This document shows, piece after piece, positions 38,300 through 50,090 of a DNA stretch of 64,000 nt. The DNA is taken from assembly GCA_029891345.1 (NCBI GenBank), contig CM056997.1, positions 217,948,712 through 218,012,711 of the forward strand. Reading direction: 5' to 3'. Numbering within the stretch: position 1 is the stretch's first letter; every line of letters begins with the position of its first letter. The notes below the pieces were generated by a model. That model was not told where the DNA came from. It saw only the letters and a list, made by a program, of their open reading frames with translations, and made no database searches. Source of the stretch: Dryococelus australis (lineage: Eukaryota > Arthropoda > Insecta > Phasmatodea > Phasmatidae). The translations under genes were made by a program, and so were the position numbers.

Positions 38300-39750
38300 T
38301 AATATATTTATTTATTTTATTCCAAAGGAGAGGGCATTCATAAGTGCTCACTGTACATTAAATAGCGTATACACAAGTTGATTGTACGTGAATATGAAGC
38401 ACCATGCAGCTGTGACGGGGCGAAGGTCAAACACAAGGAGATTATCAAAACTGGTTCTGTAGAGACTGCTGTCCTTTCTCTGCAACTCCTAAAATTCACT
38501 GGTCACGAGGAAGAAAGGGTAAAATGATTTAATCTCCTCCACTTCGCTGGCTACCGCGTGACGTGCCCGGTAACGACTAACCCCTGAATAGTAACCCCTC
38601 AAGGAGCTCAGTTCTGGGCTGTTGGAACAGAAATCGATGTCACGGCTTCCCTATATAACCCTCTTAACGACCACGAGCTAAGCTGTGAGCTATGCTGTCG
38701 TGGGATGAACATCGCGCTCGTGGCTGCTTGCTCGCTGGGAACTGCCCGCGACTTGAGGACCAGCGAAAGCGAGGTGCATTTACGAGTGCGATGAGACCAT
38801 GGCAGCTTTGGTGCGGCGTCCCCAGGTGGTGAATAGGGGATCCCCAGGCTCTGGGGTGGCTGGAAATAATCAAATACCAACCCACGAACTAACTGGCCAG
38901 TGCGAGAGCGCTGTCGTCGTGGGCGTCAGGAACCTGGGCAGCTCAGTACGAGATGGAGAAGCGCATCTGCTGGAGGCGGCCCAACGATCAAGGCGGGTAG
39001 AGGGATCTCGAGGTGCTGAAAAATGCCAAGTGTAGCGATCCTCACTGCTGGATTCTGGGGACTACCACCTGCGGATGCGTGTTGAATGGATAGGAATGCA
39101 TCGGACCTTGAAAGCACCCCGATGTCAGCCTTCACTCCTGGGCCAGCGTATTCGCCACCACCACTGGTCGGCCCCGGATGTCTCGCGTTTCCCAGACCGA
39201 GGGGCTATTTTGGTGAATGGGGAGAGGGTGGCTCCCCGAAAGAACTCGCCCTACCTTCACCCATGTAATGAAGATACTGCCGGCGGCGCGGAAGGGCGAA
39301 GATGGAGTCGGTGTCATGACTGAGCTGTCCGGTTTTCCGACGCACTCGAAGAGAAGCAGAGGGGCCTTGCATCTTCAGTTGCTGTCGATACTGCAGTGCT
39401 GGTTCGCCTACACGGCAGTATTGACAGTAGCTCAACTTCAAGGCTGCCTGCGCCCACACGATGACTGGCATAGGCGCGCGGTGCTGTTCTGTCCCCCGCA
39501 ATACACACCAGCTGCAATCTCATTTCATTTCACTCCTCATCAAACCAACAGAAGTCTTTCTTCCCGAACCAACAAATACCCTACTTTATCCAGCCCTAAT
39601 CCAGGCAAAAGAAATTATTTTATCCTCCGCGACTCTCGCATAGATTTTCCACGGCCCTCTCCGCTTTGCCTGGTTTGCTATGCTTTTCCATTCAGACCCT
39701 TCTTCTTTCGGGGTCTGCACATGGCTACAATTGTGGCCATGATACTACAG
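38300..39750. other. GC-rich stretch of unknown nature
   Basis: GC content rises sharply compared with both sides. Several overlapping frames exist (the longest 39,217-39,858 plus, about 213 codons), but none shows a domain, reverse-transcriptase motif or codon pattern I recognise, and frames overlap on both strands. A CCCCGAAAGAACTCGCC block at 39,234 resembles the SINE body at 47,746, so part of it may be SINE-derived. Possibly the 3' part of a non-LTR element or several nested repeats. Confidence 0.35.
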
Positions 39751-39759
39751 TCCTGCTTA

Positions 39760-39850
39760 GCCGCGATGCATGCTCCCATTATAATAATTAAACCCGACCT
39801 AAGGCGTATAGGGCTTGCCCTGAGACGCATCCGACTCTCCAACCGTCTTA
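39760..39850. repeat. Dispersed repeat fragment, copy 2
   Basis: Matches 7-80 of the window in the same orientation (GATGCATG, GGCGTATAGGGCTTGCCC, TGAGACGCAT). Confidence 0.4.
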
Positions 39851-39869
39851 GCTACTAACATCCATGCCG

Positions 39870-40379
39870 GAGGACACACAGAACTGTGAAGGTGCTCACG
39901 CTGGCGTAGCGGGATTTGCGGGCTCGCCAACTCGTACTAAAAAAATTGAAGCAGCCACGGCCTTTCAGTCCTTTAACACGTAACGGTTTACGCACGTAAC
40001 AGTAAATTTATTCCTGCCGTAAAAACACAGATTTATGACATCGTAACTTGCTTAGGTAGGATTAAAAACACTTGTACACACTTGTTGTAATCTGAAGTAT
40101 TTTTCGCAGTAAGCGAAATATTAACGCTTCGTTGCACACTCAGCAACAAAACTCCATGTCATATAGCCACTCGCCACGACTGCCAACCTTAGCTCTACAT
40201 TTGCAACACTCCCGCAATCACATGTAAGTACATTAAAATAAGTATTCAAACATTAAAACCTCTTTTCAGTTGTAAATTACAAATTCAAAAATCATTATTT
40301 TGCTGATATAAGTATGGCATATGCTAACATTTTAAACATGTATAATTTCGGCTACTACTAACGATAAGAAACTTCCCGA
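39870..40379. other. Non-coding stretch
   Basis: Nothing recognisable as a gene or an element. Confidence 0.45.
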
Positions 40380-40409
40380 GGGAGAGAGACAAAGACAGAG
40401 AGAGAGAGG

Positions 40410-40460
<51 letters not shown>
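40380..40460. repeat. (GA)n microsatellite
   Basis: Imperfect then pure GA dinucleotides, about 40 units. On the minus strand it reads as serine/leucine repeats, a by-product. Confidence 0.95.
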
Positions 40461-40463
<3 letters not shown>

Positions 40464-40485
40464 CAAGCTCCTCCCAGCGGCAGTA

Positions 40486-42205
40486 TTCTGTAACTCGTTT
40501 GCTGTCATATAACGATTGGTAAAGTATGTTAACAAGAAAAATCGTTTATGTTATTGAAGAGCGATTCTGTAACTTCTTTTTACCTACAAATGTTGGTACG
40601 TTAACGAAAATCCTCGTAGCGAGGGGTACGAGACCCCTCTGTAGCCTACTGATTCGATTCGTCCGTAAATAAGCAGTAGTATGTTGGACAATTTTCCTAC
40701 ACGCTAAAAGTAAACTAGAGTGAAGTGAGCCAAATTAGAGAAAGCCAGTGAAATACGCTTCATTTAAAACAGTCGCAGTCGACGATAGCTGTTGTGTGCA
40801 CTTCGTGTAACTTTGCAAAATGGCGGGTATATGTGAACAGCTTTAACATCGTAAGCTGAAAAACACTCGAATTAAATTTCAAAGCACAAAAGCGATTCTA
40901 TGTGTAACTTAATCTAGCTCTTACACCTTGTAAAGCAATTTTATGTACACATAATGCTAATTTTATTCCCAAACACGAAATAGTTTGACATGGGTATACA
41001 TTAACACTTAACGTTACCATAAACATAATTACAACTACTAAGTGAAGTAAACTTAGTGGTGTTGTGGTGGCGTACCGGTAAGCATTGTGATTCGTCGTGG
41101 TCGTGGTCTAATTCAATTTCAGGTTCGCCGGTTCAATCCCACGTACTTTCTAAGTATTTCATAGGTTATTTATTGTACTGATAGTTTACCATTACATTCT
41201 GATTAATATATTTAAATACAACAATATTAATAATGCGACTAAACCACAATAGTTGTACTAAACTTAAACGTTTGTCAGAATAAGCAAATATAATTTACTT
41301 ATACCTAGGTTTGTAATTTATATTCTGCTATGCTTACTATATAGATAAACATTGTAAGTATTCTGGTAGTTTTGTTTAACACATAGGTTATATTTGAATG
41401 ATAACACTGTAAGTGCTGCGAAGAAGTATCCGTATTGTCCCAACACTAGCTGCCATTTCGTGCCGAACTTTATTGAGATATTTTAATATGTTGTAAGGAA
41501 ATTAGTAAAATTCATTATTTCATAAGATTCGTGTTTTAAATACATAAAAATATTTTTTTATATAACTTTAAAAAAATTTTAGCAGTTGGGATTTGAACGT
41601 GAAACATAAAATGCCTCAGAGTATAACGAATTTGCACATAGTAACTTACAAGTTGATAAAATTAATTGTTTGGTATTCGAATCTAAAATGTATGGTGCAT
41701 TAAAACGACATGTTAATACTTTGTATATACGGTGCAATCCAACCACCTTCCTTTCTTACTTCCCATATACATGTGTGTATTTCGGTGAATAATGTTTCGA
41801 TTTGCCATGGTGGCAGAAATCTCTAGGGCGTACAGCAGAACATTATAGAGTATTTTACACGTTCTACATGTGTATTTTACATTCTTTCTGATCATTAATG
41901 AGTCCAAAAATATATGCTTGTGAATGTAACAATTACTTTATGACTTTATTTTTTGCTACCTCTCTTTAAGTGCGCTCTTGTTCACATCTCGTGAACGGTA
42001 ATTGGCCGGTTAACTGTGTTAAACGCCGTTTAGCTGTAACGATTGGTATCAGAAAATGTAACGACAATTCTCGGTACACTCTTTTCCACTGGCGTTACAG
42101 AATCGCATCGTCGATACACAACTGTCGTTACATCCTATGGAATTCGAGTTCTACCGAAATAATTCTGTTCGAGGGTAACGAGTTACAGAATACATCCGCA
42201 GCCGA
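40486..42205. mobile_element. Candidate DNA transposon with split inverted ends, ~1.7 kb
   Basis: Left side has TATTCTGTAACTCGTT (40,487) and GCGATTCTGTAAC (about 40,562). The right side has GTTACAGAATCGC (about 42,096) and AACGAGTTACAGAATA (about 42,178), i.e. both blocks inverted, in mirrored order and at similar spacing. That symmetry suggests terminal and subterminal inverted repeats. No transposase and no clear target duplication are visible. Chance similarity or a different composite origin is possible. Confidence 0.45.
41055..41150 (+). other. tRNA-like / SINE-like sequence
   Basis: GTGGTGGCGTACCGGTAAGC (A-box-like) followed by GCCGGTTCAATCCCACG (B-box-like, GGTTCAATCCC). Typical of the head of a tRNA-derived SINE. 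No clear tail or flanking duplication seen. Confidence 0.4.
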
Positions 42206-43170
42206 CAGTTGCTTCCTCAGTCGATCAAACAAACACCGTGTGAGACATTCTACGGCATGATCTCTGCTAACCTAATTTTTTTTTACTATTGCTTTTGCAA
42301 AGTCCTTTATCGCTGACGATAAAGATATCGTTTTCATTTCACTCTTGTTTGCCAATTAGTAAATCAGTAATATACTACATTACGCATTTATTTATCTGCC
42401 GCTTCTCACTTCAGAGAGCAGCACCCCAAACATATAACAAATACTGTCGTTATGTTCATTTGAGCAATTAGTTCAGATCACTCATTTTACCGCTGTATTA
42501 AGTGTACACAATATTTTGTTGTCTTTTCTTAATGTTACTCTACACTTTGAGTTAATTCTGAACCATACTTCATGTTCATTTGCCATAAACAGCGCAAAAA
42601 AAAAAAGAAAAACTGTCAGTATCATAACACATTATTCTATAAACAACTGTATTTTGTGTCTCTATAATTGTGTCTATCTGCCGCTAGGATAGCTGGCAGC
42701 ACTAATATTGTAATAATTTAAAATATTTGTATAAAACTTATGATTTTCCTTGCTGTAATGTGTTACGCTTGTTTGCTACCTTTAGTGTAATTTATTTAAT
42801 GTAAAACATTTTATTTGTTTTGTCATTACGTTTATTATGTTTAAATGAAATGTGTAATTTTCTATTGTTTCAAATGGCTTCCAAATGGCCAAATTTCAAT
42901 ATGGCTTTTCGATAATTATCGACTGGTCATGTTGCGAGTTTGGAACATCGTACAGTCACTGTCGTGCGTGAAGGAATGTGCTGACCCTGTCTTCTACGAT
43001 TATTACTTCCACAAGATGTAGTTGGTTTTAAATACTTACTACCTTACTTTAAGCTTTTTTATGGCGTAAGTGACTTACTTCACTGCCTAGGTGAGTGATT
43101 TGTACTTACCTTTTGGTAAGTGGTCGGGGTAATTGTTTGTTGCATTATCGCTGCTCATTTATTGCGTTTC
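42206..43170. other. AT-rich non-coding stretch
   Basis: No gene or element recognised. Short A run near 42,596. Confidence 0.45.
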
Positions 43171-43180
43171 CCTTGTAATT

Positions 43181-43991
43181 TAGTTCAGTGTGGTTCCCCG
43201 GCTACGCGACCTAGCCATCTTGGTGATGTGATCTCAGGCTCCTGCTATTCAAGTGATGGGACAGCGGCCCATGCTATGATTTAGTTCAGTGTGGTTCCCC
43301 GGCTACGCGACCTAGCCATCTTGGTGATGTAATCTCAGGCTCCTGCTATTCAAGTGATGGGACAGCGGCCCATGCTATGATTTAGTTCAGTGTGGTTCCC
43401 CGGCTACGCGACCTAGCCATCTTGGTGATGTGATCTCAGGCTCCTGCTATTCAAGTGATGGGACAGCGGCCCATGCTATGATTTAGTTCAGTGTGGTTCC
43501 CCGGCTACGCGACCTAGCCATCTTGGTGATGTGATCTGAGGCTCCTGCTATTCAAGTGATGGGACAGCGGCCCATGCTATGATTTAGTTCAGTGTGGTTC
43601 CCCGGCTACGCGACCTAGCCATCTTGGTGGTGATGTGATCTCAGGCTCCTGCTATTCAAGTGATGGGACAGCGGCCCATGCTATGATTTAGTTCAGTGTG
43701 GTTCCCCGGCTACGCGACCTAGCCATCTTGGTGATGTGATCTCAGGCTCCTGCTATTCAAGTGATGGGACAGCGGCCCATGCTATGATTTAGTTCAGTGT
43801 GGTTCCCCGGCTACGCGACCTAGCCATCTTGGTGATGTGATCCCAGGCTCCTGCTATTCAAGTGATGGGACAGCGGCCCATGCTATGATTTAGTTCAGTG
43901 TGGTTCCCCGGCTACGCGACCTAGCCATCTTGGTGATGTGATCTCAGGCTCCTGCTATTCAAGTGATGGGACAGCGGCCCATGCTATGATT
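43181..43991. repeat. 101-bp tandem repeat, eight near-identical units
   Basis: Units start at 43,181, 43,282, 43,383, 43,484, 43,585, 43,689, 43,790 and 43,891 (TAGTTCAGTGTGGTTCCCCG). All are 101 bp except the fifth, which has three extra bases (GGTGGTGATG). Only isolated single-base differences are visible, so the array is young or actively homogenised. It is noticeably richer in G and C than its flanks. The last unit ends at TTAGGCAACAG. The period is not a multiple of three and no frame runs through. Confidence 0.96.
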
Positions 43992-43999
43992 TAGGCAAC

Positions 44000-45890
44000 A
44001 GTGGCGTGTCGACTCCTCGGCCACCGCCTTTTCATCACTTGGTCAGAAATATGTCATTATTGCATGTGATTATTAGATTACTGCATGACACCACGGCAGT
44101 GGCTGCCTTCAATTTGCTGTACGATGTTTTATTCTGGAATCAAATATCCTTGAAAACAACATGTTAAAAATGTAATACTTACCTTGTTATAAGTCTTGGC
44201 ATGAAATAGTGTGGACAAACATAATAATTTTCTATTTATGAGTTTTAAGTTTGTTGGTCATAAAATGAAATAAAGAAGAAAGCGTGGAAGCTGTAGCTAA
44301 AATAGTAAATTTCGGGCGCGCCTTAAGTTGTTAAAAAAAATTAATAAAAGGGGCCTGTTAACTGTATCTAGTTTGAAGCAACTGTAATACTCATAACACC
44401 AATTATTGTTTTGTTTAAGTATCATATTTATTTTATCTCTTCTCATTGTGCGTGTGATAAGAAGGAAGAAAGAGTCAAATAAAAACCCAAACCAGATAGG
44501 AAATTTTATTATTTGTTAAAAAAAAAAACTAACTAATACCTACTACCTTTTTTGTAAGTGCACATTCATGTTTTAACTTATTTATTGACGAGAGCTCTGT
44601 GTATTGTTGTTTTTTATGGGTATTAAAAGAAACTCACAACAGTGTACCTGAATGGAGAACAAGAAAAGAGTGGAGTTAGATGTTTAATAATTATTTTGGA
44701 CATGATTATTTATTTATACACTGAAGGATTGCACGTGGGAGTGGAGATACTTCATTTCACGTCCTCCTCTGGGCACCTTAGTGATTATGTTGGTGGCCAG
44801 GAGCAGGGGTTTTCCTTTTGTCGGAAAGCACTGGGCTGTTTTTCTTGTCCCCTGATGTGGAGCGTTAAGGAGTGGCTCACGTGTCACTACGGCCTACGCA
44901 CGATATTTTGTGTTGTTATTTTAAAATGTAACAACGAATTATTTTACCATCGGGGCTTCCTAAATTTTTCAATATTTCAATAGGCAGCGTTTAATTTACA
45001 ATTGGCATACAAAAAACTATGTTAAATTAAAATTTTATCTGTGAACTATTTCTTACTAGCCGCTGCCAACACATCGCTGCTCCCACTGTTTTGAATTCGT
45101 ATTTAATACAAAATAAATACTACAAGTTATACAAGATACTACGTTACAGTTTAATTTATTAAAGAATACAGTACTTTAAATTCAGTCACAGTGTTATACA
45201 TTTGTGGTATACAAGTAATTGAGAAAACAGTGTGACATGTTATGCCTGGGCTGTAATTTCAATGATTGTTTTAAATGTCTCTTCCAGTCGTGAACAGACT
45301 GCGTCACAAACGCGCACCTCAACACGAGGGGTGACAAACTCTGTGTTTTGAGTTTGAAAATCCTAAGTTGAGATAAGAAATGTCGCATTTACCTGCAAAG
45401 TGTCCCATAGTATAAATTAAATTGTATTTTTTCGATGCCAAACCCAGTAGTGTATTTTATCAACATTTCTCTCTTTCTCCATCACTCTTGCCGCAGCTAT
45501 TTACCACAATGCGTGATTTGTACCTTTTTGTCCTCCAAAAGTGTCTAGCCATCCCCTGAACTTATCGTTATCAGATGTGTAGCTAGTGTTTGGACATTTT
45601 CCTCAGAGGAAAATACAATGTTGCGTCCTATTTGCCTGTGCTTTTGAAAAGCCTAGATTATTCCACAACGGATGTGTAAATATTGCTGATAGAAATAAAC
45701 ATAATCATGAAACATAGAACTGATCAATTAAATTGTCTTTAATAAAAATAAACCATGTATGATATGCAGAAGATTAATTCCCAACATTTTTAAAATTATA
45801 TTTATTTTTGGTGTACAAAACTTTAATTTAAATGGCGAATAAAGCCTTATTAAATATATTCCATATTATAATAATTTAAAGCAGAAAACT
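44000..45890. other. Non-coding stretch with an unconvincing 113-codon frame
   Basis: A plus frame at 44,642-44,983 has no recognisable domain or homologue that I know and shows no other support. I see no element ends here. Confidence 0.4.
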
Positions 45891-45894
45891 TCCT

Positions 45895-46360
45895 TTATCT
45901 AATGAAAAATTTCCCTGTTCGGAAAAGTCCCACGAAATGGGACACCTGCGATGACCTGGCAACATTGCCTAATGGTAGGTAACAGCTCGCTAGATGCAAG
46001 CGCCGCAGACTTCCCTCGTGACAAATGCGACATCCCGCTCCATGGCTGCGAAGTGATCTGGCGCGAACGGCATGGCTGCACGCGTATCTGCGGTCTGTTA
46101 TCTGCGGACAGATTTATGAGCCGTGGTTTGACAGCAAGCTGCCTCCCTTCCACCCACTCTGCCTGCTACTACCGAGCCCTTTTTATCTCTGAAATGCAGT
46201 ACTGCGTGTGGGAAGGTTCCAATGACACTGCGTCCGCGATGTTGCGATACAAAATCCGACAAGCCAGATCTCTACAGACCCTTCGTTCCCTAAACGTCAG
46301 GGTTTTTGAGCAGGCGGCAGGCGAGAGAAGTTTTTCATGAAATATATATTCAGCATTCTG
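45895..46360. other. GC-richer island with overlapping orphan frames
   Basis: Base composition rises against an AT-rich background. A plus frame (45,951-46,340, about 129 codons) and two minus frames overlap. None has a motif I recognise. It could be an old repeat or a host exon. Confidence 0.3.
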
Positions 46361-47555
46361 CATCCATCGTTTGTCTCACTGAATGACCGATAAGCGCAGG
46401 AGCTATAAGAACCACAATTGCATGCTCTACAGGAGTTCTTCTGCCGCTACGCACAGAGCTCTGAACTGGAGTGCAGTGATCCCGTAGTACTGGATGTAAC
46501 TATGAGACTTTCAGCGGTGTCATTCCTGTCATGTTATTGATGGAAAGTTTGTAGCAAAGTTCAATACAGACTTCTATCGTAGTTTTGACTCGTATCCGGC
46601 TAGTATGTTTAAAAAAAGGCGGTCTGCAAAATAAATTGTTTAGTATATTAGAGGGTTACCATTCCGTCTTCGTTTTGGGCATGTCTTTTCGTAGGTAAAC
46701 AATCACGTGACACGTTTGTTCGTTTTGTCAAATAAAACAGGATTTCAAATACTCAGCAACGTAGTTCTATCGCCGGGAAGGCGGAACCAGCTATAGGCTA
46801 TTCACGGTAACGTGAGCATATTTAAAAACACTCTCATTTGGCATAATAATCAAAATATATACTTAATCTTAACCTTAAGGCGGATTCCCACCCGCCATTT
46901 CGGGTTTATTGATATTTCTCCAAAGCTTCTATTTCAGAGGCTCTATTGAAATTTCCCCCACGAAATTACCTAAATAACAGCTTCCCAAACTTTATCGAGC
47001 TGCCACAGCTTCGCTAAATTTATTAATTTTCGGCTGGTAACTGTCGAGGCGAAACGAGAGATTATATCTTGCGGACGAATACACATGCGACGATATTAAC
47101 AGTAATCAAGAAATACTGATCTTAGACAATGCTTTAGGTAATGCTCTGTGCTCTGTCGTTCCAAACAACCTGATACAAAACTGTATTTCCAGAGTATGGC
47201 AAAAATTCCATAAATCTAAGATGGCGGGTGGGACTCTGCCTTCAAATTAATATCCTAGCGCGGTGGAATATACCCACCGTGTTTATTACTTAACCTAAAC
47301 CTGACATTGCAAAGATTTTACATTCCTAGTCCCATGAGGAGTATTGTCTGAATCGTTCAGTAAATATTAAACATATCACTCCACGTGTTGCAAGAAACGA
47401 GTTTATTGAATGAAACCAATAAATGTTCCGTAAAGCCTGGGCTGTTGTTTCGACAAGTAAGTTACCAGACGCTGAACTTTGCTGGCAGATGACACCAATT
47501 TGCTGGAGTTTGCAGCTGAAATTCGCATTTAAGAAACTGCGGTATTTCATCTGTA
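46361..47555. other. Non-coding stretch
   Basis: No gene or transposon recognised. The repeated phrase GGCGG-TGGGA/TTCCACCCGCC near 46,880 and 47,220 is short and inverted. Confidence 0.4.
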
Positions 47556-47564
47556 TTCTTAAGA

Positions 47565-47886
47565 CTTTGAGCTATGTCCGTCGAGGGTGTTCGAATTCAC
47601 GGTCATTGATAGTAGATGGTAGAGTTGAGAGTTGTGTTGAGTCATTGGGGCCGCTCTTAAACATGAGGTCTTGAGAGTCGATGAGGTTGAAGTGAGATGA
47701 GTACGTAGCATCGCAGGAATGCAAGGGCAAAGAAACGGGAGATCCCCGAAAAAAACTCGCCGACCAGCGCAATCGTCCTCCACGATTCTCAGATGCGAAA
47801 ATTCAGGAGCGACCCCGCCTGGAAACGATCCCGGTTCACCTAGTTGGGAAGCGAGTATTCTGACCACTACACTGCCGCGGCTCCCC
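47565..47886 (-). mobile_element. tRNA-derived SINE, ~320 bp
   Basis: On the minus strand: GGGGAGCCGCGGCAGTGTAG, TGGTCAGAATACTCGCTTCC, AACCGGGATCGTTTCC. These look like a tRNA acceptor start, A box and B box in order. The body follows with GGCGAGTTTTTTTCGGGGATC and CTCCCGTTTC, a motif widespread in insect SINEs, then ACTCATCTCACTTCAACC. The 3' end near 47,565 is fuzzy and I could not find flanking duplications. Transcription would be by RNA polymerase III, with mobilisation by a partner LINE in trans; no LINE is recognisable in this window. Confidence 0.7.
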
Positions 47887-47889
47887 TAA

Positions 47890-49640
47890 AAACCATTAAA
47901 GAAAATTTTCCTACTACTGAAAAAATTCGCAGTTACAATTGAATAAAATAGGCTATGTTCAGTTACTGTATGTAAGTACTCACATTGAAGTATTCGTTTA
48001 CAGACTCTCAACTTTGCGAAAAGTCATTTTGCCTGTCATGCCTGTGCTTTGTTTCATCTACGGTATTGTGTTTCTTAATGATCTACTGTGTTTCTTAATG
48101 ATCTACTGTGTTTTAATGACAGGAGTAGTGCGAATATACTGCTACAAAATTTCTGGGGCGTATCCAAGTTCTTCAGTGAAATGATTTTATAAAAATAAAA
48201 TAAATAAATATATATACATTGATTTCTTAAGTTATTTTCAATGTTATAAAAATACGTGCAGTTATAATTTACAATTTAGACGACCTATCTGGACTATAAT
48301 CACTTAATATTCCTATTAGTAAAAGTAATATTTAGTGCCTATCTCTTTGTAATATAATTTCCACTGTTTTTATACTACACACAGACACTTACTTGTCACT
48401 TATTACTTACACATATACGATCAAAATGCCCATTGCCGTATTCACCAAAACTAATCCAAAGTCTACAGTCTCACGCTCTACTCGCATGATGCTCTCAAGC
48501 TACGCTCGCTGGTCAATGTGTTTTCCCTCCTCGTTCCTGTTACCATCCACCTGGCGCCAATGACCGTACGTGGTTCCAGACACTCGGCTTATATAGATCA
48601 GATGACCCGGCCAATAACATTCTTAGCCCCACGAAGCACGCTTAATGACAAAGAGGCGGATGACCAGAAAATTCAATATTCCAAGGAAGGGAATGGCGTG
48701 AGACCCGATAGCCTTATCGCGGCACGCGTACGTGTTTTACGTGGAGGCCCGTTTGTAATATTTGCCTTCATTTCTATAGTTACAGGCGATATCAAAGCGC
48801 ACCCGACGGGGGAAATGGACACAGGTGGGTGGCAGCATATAAGAGTATAATTATTTGAAATCTACTCACCCGCCCTTAACGTTCTCAACAACAAATCTGT
48901 ATTATACCAAGCATAAAGCAGATACTGTGTTTGATATTGGTTTCGTGCCGTTTCAAGTTCACTTCTTCATAGTTTTGTTACTTCATACAGCACCTCTGCG
49001 CCATAAGAAGGTAGCCAATAGTAGATAGTTATGTGGCGTTTGATTAAAAAAACTCTGTACGAAGACACATTTTTGGGGAGTGTTATTCTTCTGGTCTTCA
49101 AAATCTATTAAGGAGACGATGACGAAACCGTGTTAAGTGGAACGATTGCAAAGATTCAAAGTAATGTCCACATGTCTGACGATTTTCTTTCATCTTAGAC
49201 TGTTATACATGTATGAACCAAATATTAAATTTCATTGGACCAATGATGATTGTAATACTCTAAAGCAGAACGAGTGAGATGGTCCTGCAAAGAACTTAGC
49301 CAAGTAAAATAGTGAATCAACCAATCATAAAATGATAAACTAGCTAGAATATTTACCTAGATTTGTATGGCAGTTGAACATTTCTCCAGATTTCCCAGTG
49401 CCTTATACATAAAAGTACGCATGATTTGTGCACAAAGATAAGTCAGTACTAATACTACAATCAGACTCTCGACAGCCATATTGCAAAACGCCAGAGAAAA
49501 ATAACAGTTTCAAACGCTAAATTTTATCTACTTCATTTATTTTTAAAATAATGGTGTCAACAACAATGCCGAGATTCATTAAATTTGAGGAGCTGGATGC
49601 AACAAGGGCCATTTTGGAAACACACGAAAAAAAGTTATAA
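47890..49640. other. Non-coding stretch with a GC-richer patch
   Basis: The patch at about 48,470-48,850 includes a 110-codon frame without recognisable motifs. A duplicated phrase TTCTTAATGATCTACTGTG occurs at 48,071 and 48,092. No element ends identified. Confidence 0.4.
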
Positions 49641-49647
49641 AACATTA

Positions 49648-49798
49648 AAATATTGCTTGCAATATTGCAAGTAATATTGCAAGGCATATTGCAAGTAATA
49701 TTGCAAGTAATATTGCAAGCAATATTGCAAGTAATATTGCAAGCAATATTGCAAGTAATATTGCAAGTAATATTGCAAGTAATATTGCTTGCAATATA
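49648..49798. repeat. 12-bp palindrome-rich minisatellite
   Basis: About 12 units of AATATTGCAAGT with variants GC for GT. Every unit contains GCAATATTGC or TGCAATATTGCA-type dyads, so each monomer can pair with itself or its neighbours. On the minus strand it reads as CNIT tetrapeptides because 12 is divisible by three. No gene context. Confidence 0.92.
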
Positions 49799-50090
49799 AT
49801 TTTTGTATTTTATTTGATGTACTTGGTATTCAAACAACGATTGTTTCTCTCCCACTTTACCTTTAAGATCATTATAATTCAAATAATGAAAAATGATACG
49901 TTTATATTAAAAATTATTATTTAAATTTGAAAAATAAGGGCACTTTTCTCATTAAACTAATTAAAAAAATCAGAGCAAGTTGAATTTGCTTTTTATTTCA
50001 GTGTCTGGAACAAAAAGTCAAATAAATTGCACAGCTGATTTTACAATGAAACAAAAAAATAATGGAAAAGAGTAGCACAAATTATATATA

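Noticed and set aside
39217-39858. 213-codon plus-strand frame
   Set aside because: No domain or motif, overlapping frames on both strands in GC-rich sequence, composition typical of non-coding repeat.
40332-40535. Serine/leucine-rich minus-strand frame
   Set aside because: Translation of a (GA)n microsatellite.
44642-44983. 113-codon frame as a host gene
   Set aside because: No motif or homologue recognised and no supporting context.
45951-46340. 129-codon frame as a host gene
   Set aside because: No recognisable motif, no splice or promoter context, and antisense frames of similar length overlap it.
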